Positions 61,757 through 64,000 of a DNA stretch of 64,000 bases are shown in pieces. Location: the NCBI RefSeq assembly GCF_030418165.1, contig NZ_JAUHTQ010000018.1:1-64000 (forward strand), read 5' to 3'. Within the stretch, counting starts at the first letter, position 1; every line of letters starts with the position of its first letter. The DNA comes from Ureibacillus aquaedulcis (GTDB taxonomy: Bacteria > Bacillota > Bacilli > Bacillales_A > Planococcaceae). The notes beneath the pieces are model-generated. The model saw nothing but the letters and a program-made list of their open reading frames with translations. It did no database searches and was not told the origin of the DNA. The position numbers and the translations under genes are program-made.

Positions 61757-62200
61757 ATGAATCGTTTAAATTTACTTACTTTAGGTGTAAAAAATATGCG
61801 AGAGTCCCTTCAATTTTACCGAGATGGACTAGGCTTTGATGTAGTGGTTTATGGCGAGGAATCGAATCCTGATGTCATATTCTTTAACAATAATGGGACG
61901 AAAATATCATTATTTCCAATCGAAAGATTAGCAAAGGATATCAATGAACATCAGCCACCAGAAATAGGAGCTGGTTTCGGAGGCTTTACGCTAGCTTATA
62001 ATGGGAAGTCGAAAGAAGAAGTAGATGAAGTTTTCATATTGGCTGAAAAGGCAGGGGCTAAAATCGTCAAACAACCGGAAACCGTCTTCTGGGGTGGGTA
62101 TAGCGGCTATTTCCAAGATCCAAACGGCTATTTTTGGGAGGTTGCCTTTGGTGAAATGTGGGAATTTGATGAAAATGATATGTTAATTGTTAAAAAATAA
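61757..62200 (+). CDS. VOC-family (glyoxalase-like) protein
   Basis: 147 aa: LLTLGVKNMRESLQFYRDGLGFDVV, then WGGYSGYFQDPNGYFWEVAFG, the usual VOC halves with a C-terminal Glu as possible metal ligand (WEVAF). GTAGGAGG precedes ATG 61757. Co-transcribed with the previous VOC gene; sequences of the two differ, so not a recent duplicate. Substrate unknown. Confidence 0.86.
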   Translation: MNRLNLLTLGVKNMRESLQFYRDGLGFDVVVYGEESNPDVIFFNNNGTKISLFPIERLAKDINEHQPPEIGAGFGGFTLAYNGKSKEEVDEVFILAEKAGAKIVKQPETVFWGGYSGYFQDPNGYFWEVAFGEMWEFDENDMLIVKK

Positions 62201-62219
62201 AGTATGCGATTTTTAATTA

Positions 62220-62228
62220 TGATATAAT
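62220..62228 (+). promoter_or_regulatory. Extended -10 promoter of vmlR
   Basis: TGATATAAT at 62220-62228 is a perfect extended -10; no good -35 is seen. Transcription would start near 62235, giving a leader of about 335 nt. Confidence 0.6.
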
Positions 62229-62243
62229 TCATGTCAAACGAAC

Positions 62244-62516
62244 AGAAGGGAAGATGGGTGGCCGATGATTCAATAATCTTATTTTTGTTTTTGAAATTTT
62301 AATTCAAGAATTTAAATAGGATTAGTCTGCCCATTTTCCCATAAGTTCAACTGCTATTGCTCTTTGGCAGCTTCTTTGATATTGATAGAAAGCCGATTTA
62401 CATCTAAGTTTTTTATCATTAATCTACAGTTGTACTTATGAAGGTATAGGAAAGTCCAAAACTTTTCTGTCAAAAATGAGACTAATCCTTCCAAAACTTT
62501 TGGGAGGATTTTTTTA
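62244..62516 (+). promoter_or_regulatory. vmlR transcription attenuator
   Basis: The terminator AATCCTTCCAAAA / TTTTGGGAGGATT (62484-62509) followed by seven Ts lies 55 nt before vmlR. Its left arm is also complementary over 11 bp to AGGATTAGTCT at 62318-62328 (antiterminator). Upstream, GGGAAGATGGG (62248-62258) can pair with CCCATTTTCCC (62330-62340), next to a short reading frame after AGAAGGGAAG (for example ATG 62265, MIQ). This is the layout of antibiotic-responsive ribosome-mediated attenuation. Confidence 0.85.
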
Positions 62517-62570
62517 CTTTAATATTATACAAATTAATCCTCCCTTTTTGTAGAAGGGATGCGAAAATAT

Positions 62571-64000
62571 ATGCAAGAGCTTTTAAAATTGCAAGACCTT
62601 AATTATGAAATCGCTGATTATATGCTGTTTAAAAATGTAAACGGGACAGTGCATAGTGGGGATGTAATCGGAATTATCGGCAAGAACGGAGCAGGGAAAT
62701 CGACCTTGCTGCAACTGATTAATGGAAACCTGCCACTATCCAACGGCAAGATCAACTGGTTACAACAAAATACAACGATTGAAATGGTTGAACAGGAAAC
62801 AGAAGACTTCACAGCAAAACATGATGAGGCAGTTGAAGCAAGCATGTTAGCTAAATGGAAGGTCCCTCCAAACCATTATCAAAATTTAAGTGGTGGGGAG
62901 AGGCTCAAGGCGAGATTGGCAAAAGGTTTGTCACGGAATGCACAGCTTCTCCTTCTAGATGAGCCGACCAATCATCTTGATGAGCAGTCCACAAAAATCC
63001 TGGTGGAGTATATCAAACATTATCAAGGAAGTGTTATCTTGGTATCCCATGATCGATATTTCCTGGATGAGGTAGCCACAAAAATTTGGTCACTGGAAGA
63101 CAGGAAGTTAATAGAGCATGATGGCAACTATACTAGCTATATGAAAGCCCGAGAACACAGAAGGCTCACACAACAAAGGGCATATGAAAAGCAACAGCAA
63201 AAGATTGAAACGATTGAAGGTCAATTAAATGAGCTGACAGCTTGGTCGCAGAAAGCACACGCCGCCTCAACAAAGCAAGAAGGATTTAAAGAATATCATC
63301 GTGTGAAAGCGAAACGGACAGACGCTCAAATAAAATCGAAAAGAAAGCGTCTCGAGCAAGAATTGGAACACTCCAATGTTGAAGCTGTGAAGCCCGAATA
63401 TGAGGTGCAGTTTACTTTAAAGGCGAATGACAAACATGGGAAACGTTTGTTGGAGGTGAAAAAGTTACAAAAAACAGTAAACAATCGACTATTATTTAAA
63501 GACGTAAGCTTTACAATCCAAGCTGGTGAAAAGGTTGCACTAATTGGACCGAATGGAAGCGGAAAAACGACACTTTTAAAAATTCTAATGGGTAAAACAA
63601 AAGCGGAAGGTGGAGAAGTCTGGATTTCCCCTTCGGCTAACATCGGCTACTTAACCCAAGAAGTATTCGACTTGCCACTGGCAAAAACACCGGAAGAGCT
63701 GTTCTATCGACCAACATTCGAAGAAAGAGGGAAAGTGCAAAATTTAATGAAGCACTTAGGCTTTGAAACGGCTGCCTGGAAAGAACCTATACTTAAAATG
63801 AGTATGGGGGAGCGGGTGAAGTGCAAGTTAATGGCATATATATTAGAAGAAAAAGACGTACTCATCCTAGACGAACCTACCAACCATCTTGACCTCCCAT
63901 CGCGGGAACAGCTGGAAGCGACTTTATCGAGTTATAATGGAACGCTGCTGATTGTTTCCCATGACCGCTACTTCCTGGAAAAGACAACGAATAGTAGCCT
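62571..64000 (+). CDS. vmlR: ABC-F ribosome protection factor VmlR (3' end outside window)
   Basis: Cytoplasmic ABC-F ATPase that binds the ribosome E site and gives resistance to virginiamycin M, lincosamides and pleuromutilins in B. subtilis. Two ABC domains are seen: GKNGAGKST, LSGGERLKARL, LLLLDEPTNHLD in the first; GPNGSGKTT, MSMGERVKCKL, LILDEPTNHLD in the second. The linker has KQEGFKEYHRVKAKRTDAQ, nearly identical to VmlR. ATG 62571 follows GAAGGG at 12 nt; an in-frame ATG at 62559 is possible. The last part, including the C-terminal extension, is beyond 64000. Confidence 0.93.
   Translation, partial: MQELLKLQDLNYEIADYMLFKNVNGTVHSGDVIGIIGKNGAGKSTLLQLINGNLPLSNGKINWLQQNTTIEMVEQETEDFTAKHDEAVEASMLAKWKVPPNHYQNLSGGERLKARLAKGLSRNAQLLLLDEPTNHLDEQSTKILVEYIKHYQGSVILVSHDRYFLDEVATKIWSLEDRKLIEHDGNYTSYMKAREHRRLTQQRAYEKQQQKIETIEGQLNELTAWSQKAHAASTKQEGFKEYHRVKAKRTDAQIKSKRKRLEQELEHSNVEAVKPEYEVQFTLKANDKHGKRLLEVKKLQKTVNNRLLFKDVSFTIQAGEKVALIGPNGSGKTTLLKILMGKTKAEGGEVWISPSANIGYLTQEVFDLPLAKTPEELFYRPTFEERGKVQNLMKHLGFETAAWKEPILKMSMGERVKCKLMAYILEEKDVLILDEPTNHLDLPSREQLEATLSSYNGTLLIVSHDRYFLEKTTNSS

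Noticed and set aside
62231-62302. 23-codon frame at the vmlR leader start (MSNEQKGRW...)
   Set aside because: It has no ribosome site and its ATG would lie at or before the transcription start; shorter frames after AGAAGGGAAG are better leader-peptide candidates.

Overview
The window is a chromosomal segment of a low-GC, endospore-forming Firmicute. The conserved order rocF-sigW-rsiW-cdaA-cdaR-glmM-glmS, the YjcZ-like, YqhV-like and YunC-like small genes and a VmlR very close to the Bacillus subtilis protein place it in Bacillales. Arginase directly upstream of sigW and the short palindromic intergenic repeats suggest Planococcaceae (Solibacillus/Lysinibacillus type); that genus-level placement is inference. 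No transposase, integrase, phage gene or CRISPR array was found.

Layout. 1-660: end of an rRNA operon (5S rRNA) and tRNA-Asn. 953-7870: a branched-chain-type ABC importer (two ATPases, two permeases, one receptor) with an acyl-CoA synthetase embedded in the operon, suggesting uptake and CoA activation of a carboxylic acid. 8145-8507: tRNA-Glu, -Val, -Tyr and -Gln. 8888-17888: arginase, the cell-envelope stress sigma factor SigW and its anti-sigma factor, then the c-di-AMP/peptidoglycan-precursor genes cdaA-cdaR-glmM, a DJ-1/PfpI protein, and glmS behind a glmS ribozyme. 18162-19113: biotin transporter BioY behind a probable BirA operator, and a CHY zinc-finger protein. 19362-29803: a signalling region with an OmpR-type two-component system plus PepSY protein, a small eukaryotic-type kinase, an ECF sigma factor/PadR-like/HAAS-SEDS operon, and a NarL-type two-component system divergent from a PepSY membrane protein and a His-tailed lipoprotein. 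30054-34701: small housekeeping enzymes (MazG-like, HAD, Nudix), two adjacent decayed genes, and a divergent MocR/LysE pair. 35037-39404: a small gene broken by a stop codon, then a cobalamin riboswitch in front of nrdHIEF (class Ib ribonucleotide reductase). 39546-47627: MerR/DUF3967 protein, BASS transporter, GNAT, a sensor-less chemoreceptor, a sulfatase-family protein, an SRPBCC-ArsR operon with two clear operators, and a metalloprotease. 47800-58369: the opuCABCD osmoprotectant importer, Mn-catalase, CorA, several small genes, a secreted esterase and a BCCT transporter. 58663-64000: a YiiX-like hydrolase, a CYP152 peroxygenase, a DinB/YfiT protein, two VOC proteins and the ABC-F antibiotic-resistance factor VmlR (cut by the window end) behind a transcription attenuator.

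Most of the window is ordinary core genome. The less ordinary parts are regulatory: a B12 riboswitch on an oxygen-dependent ribonucleotide reductase, a readable terminator/antiterminator pair before vmlR, paired 11-bp direct repeats upstream of both parts of a two-component/PepSY locus, and tandem ArsR operators inside a consensus promoter. The sigma/PadR-like/HAAS-SEDS operon, whose SEDS protein lacks the usual catalytic Asp, is the best candidate for something poorly described. Start sites were reassigned wherever a Shine-Dalgarno sequence favoured a different codon; each such case is noted. Function calls rest on motif and sequence recall, not on searches.
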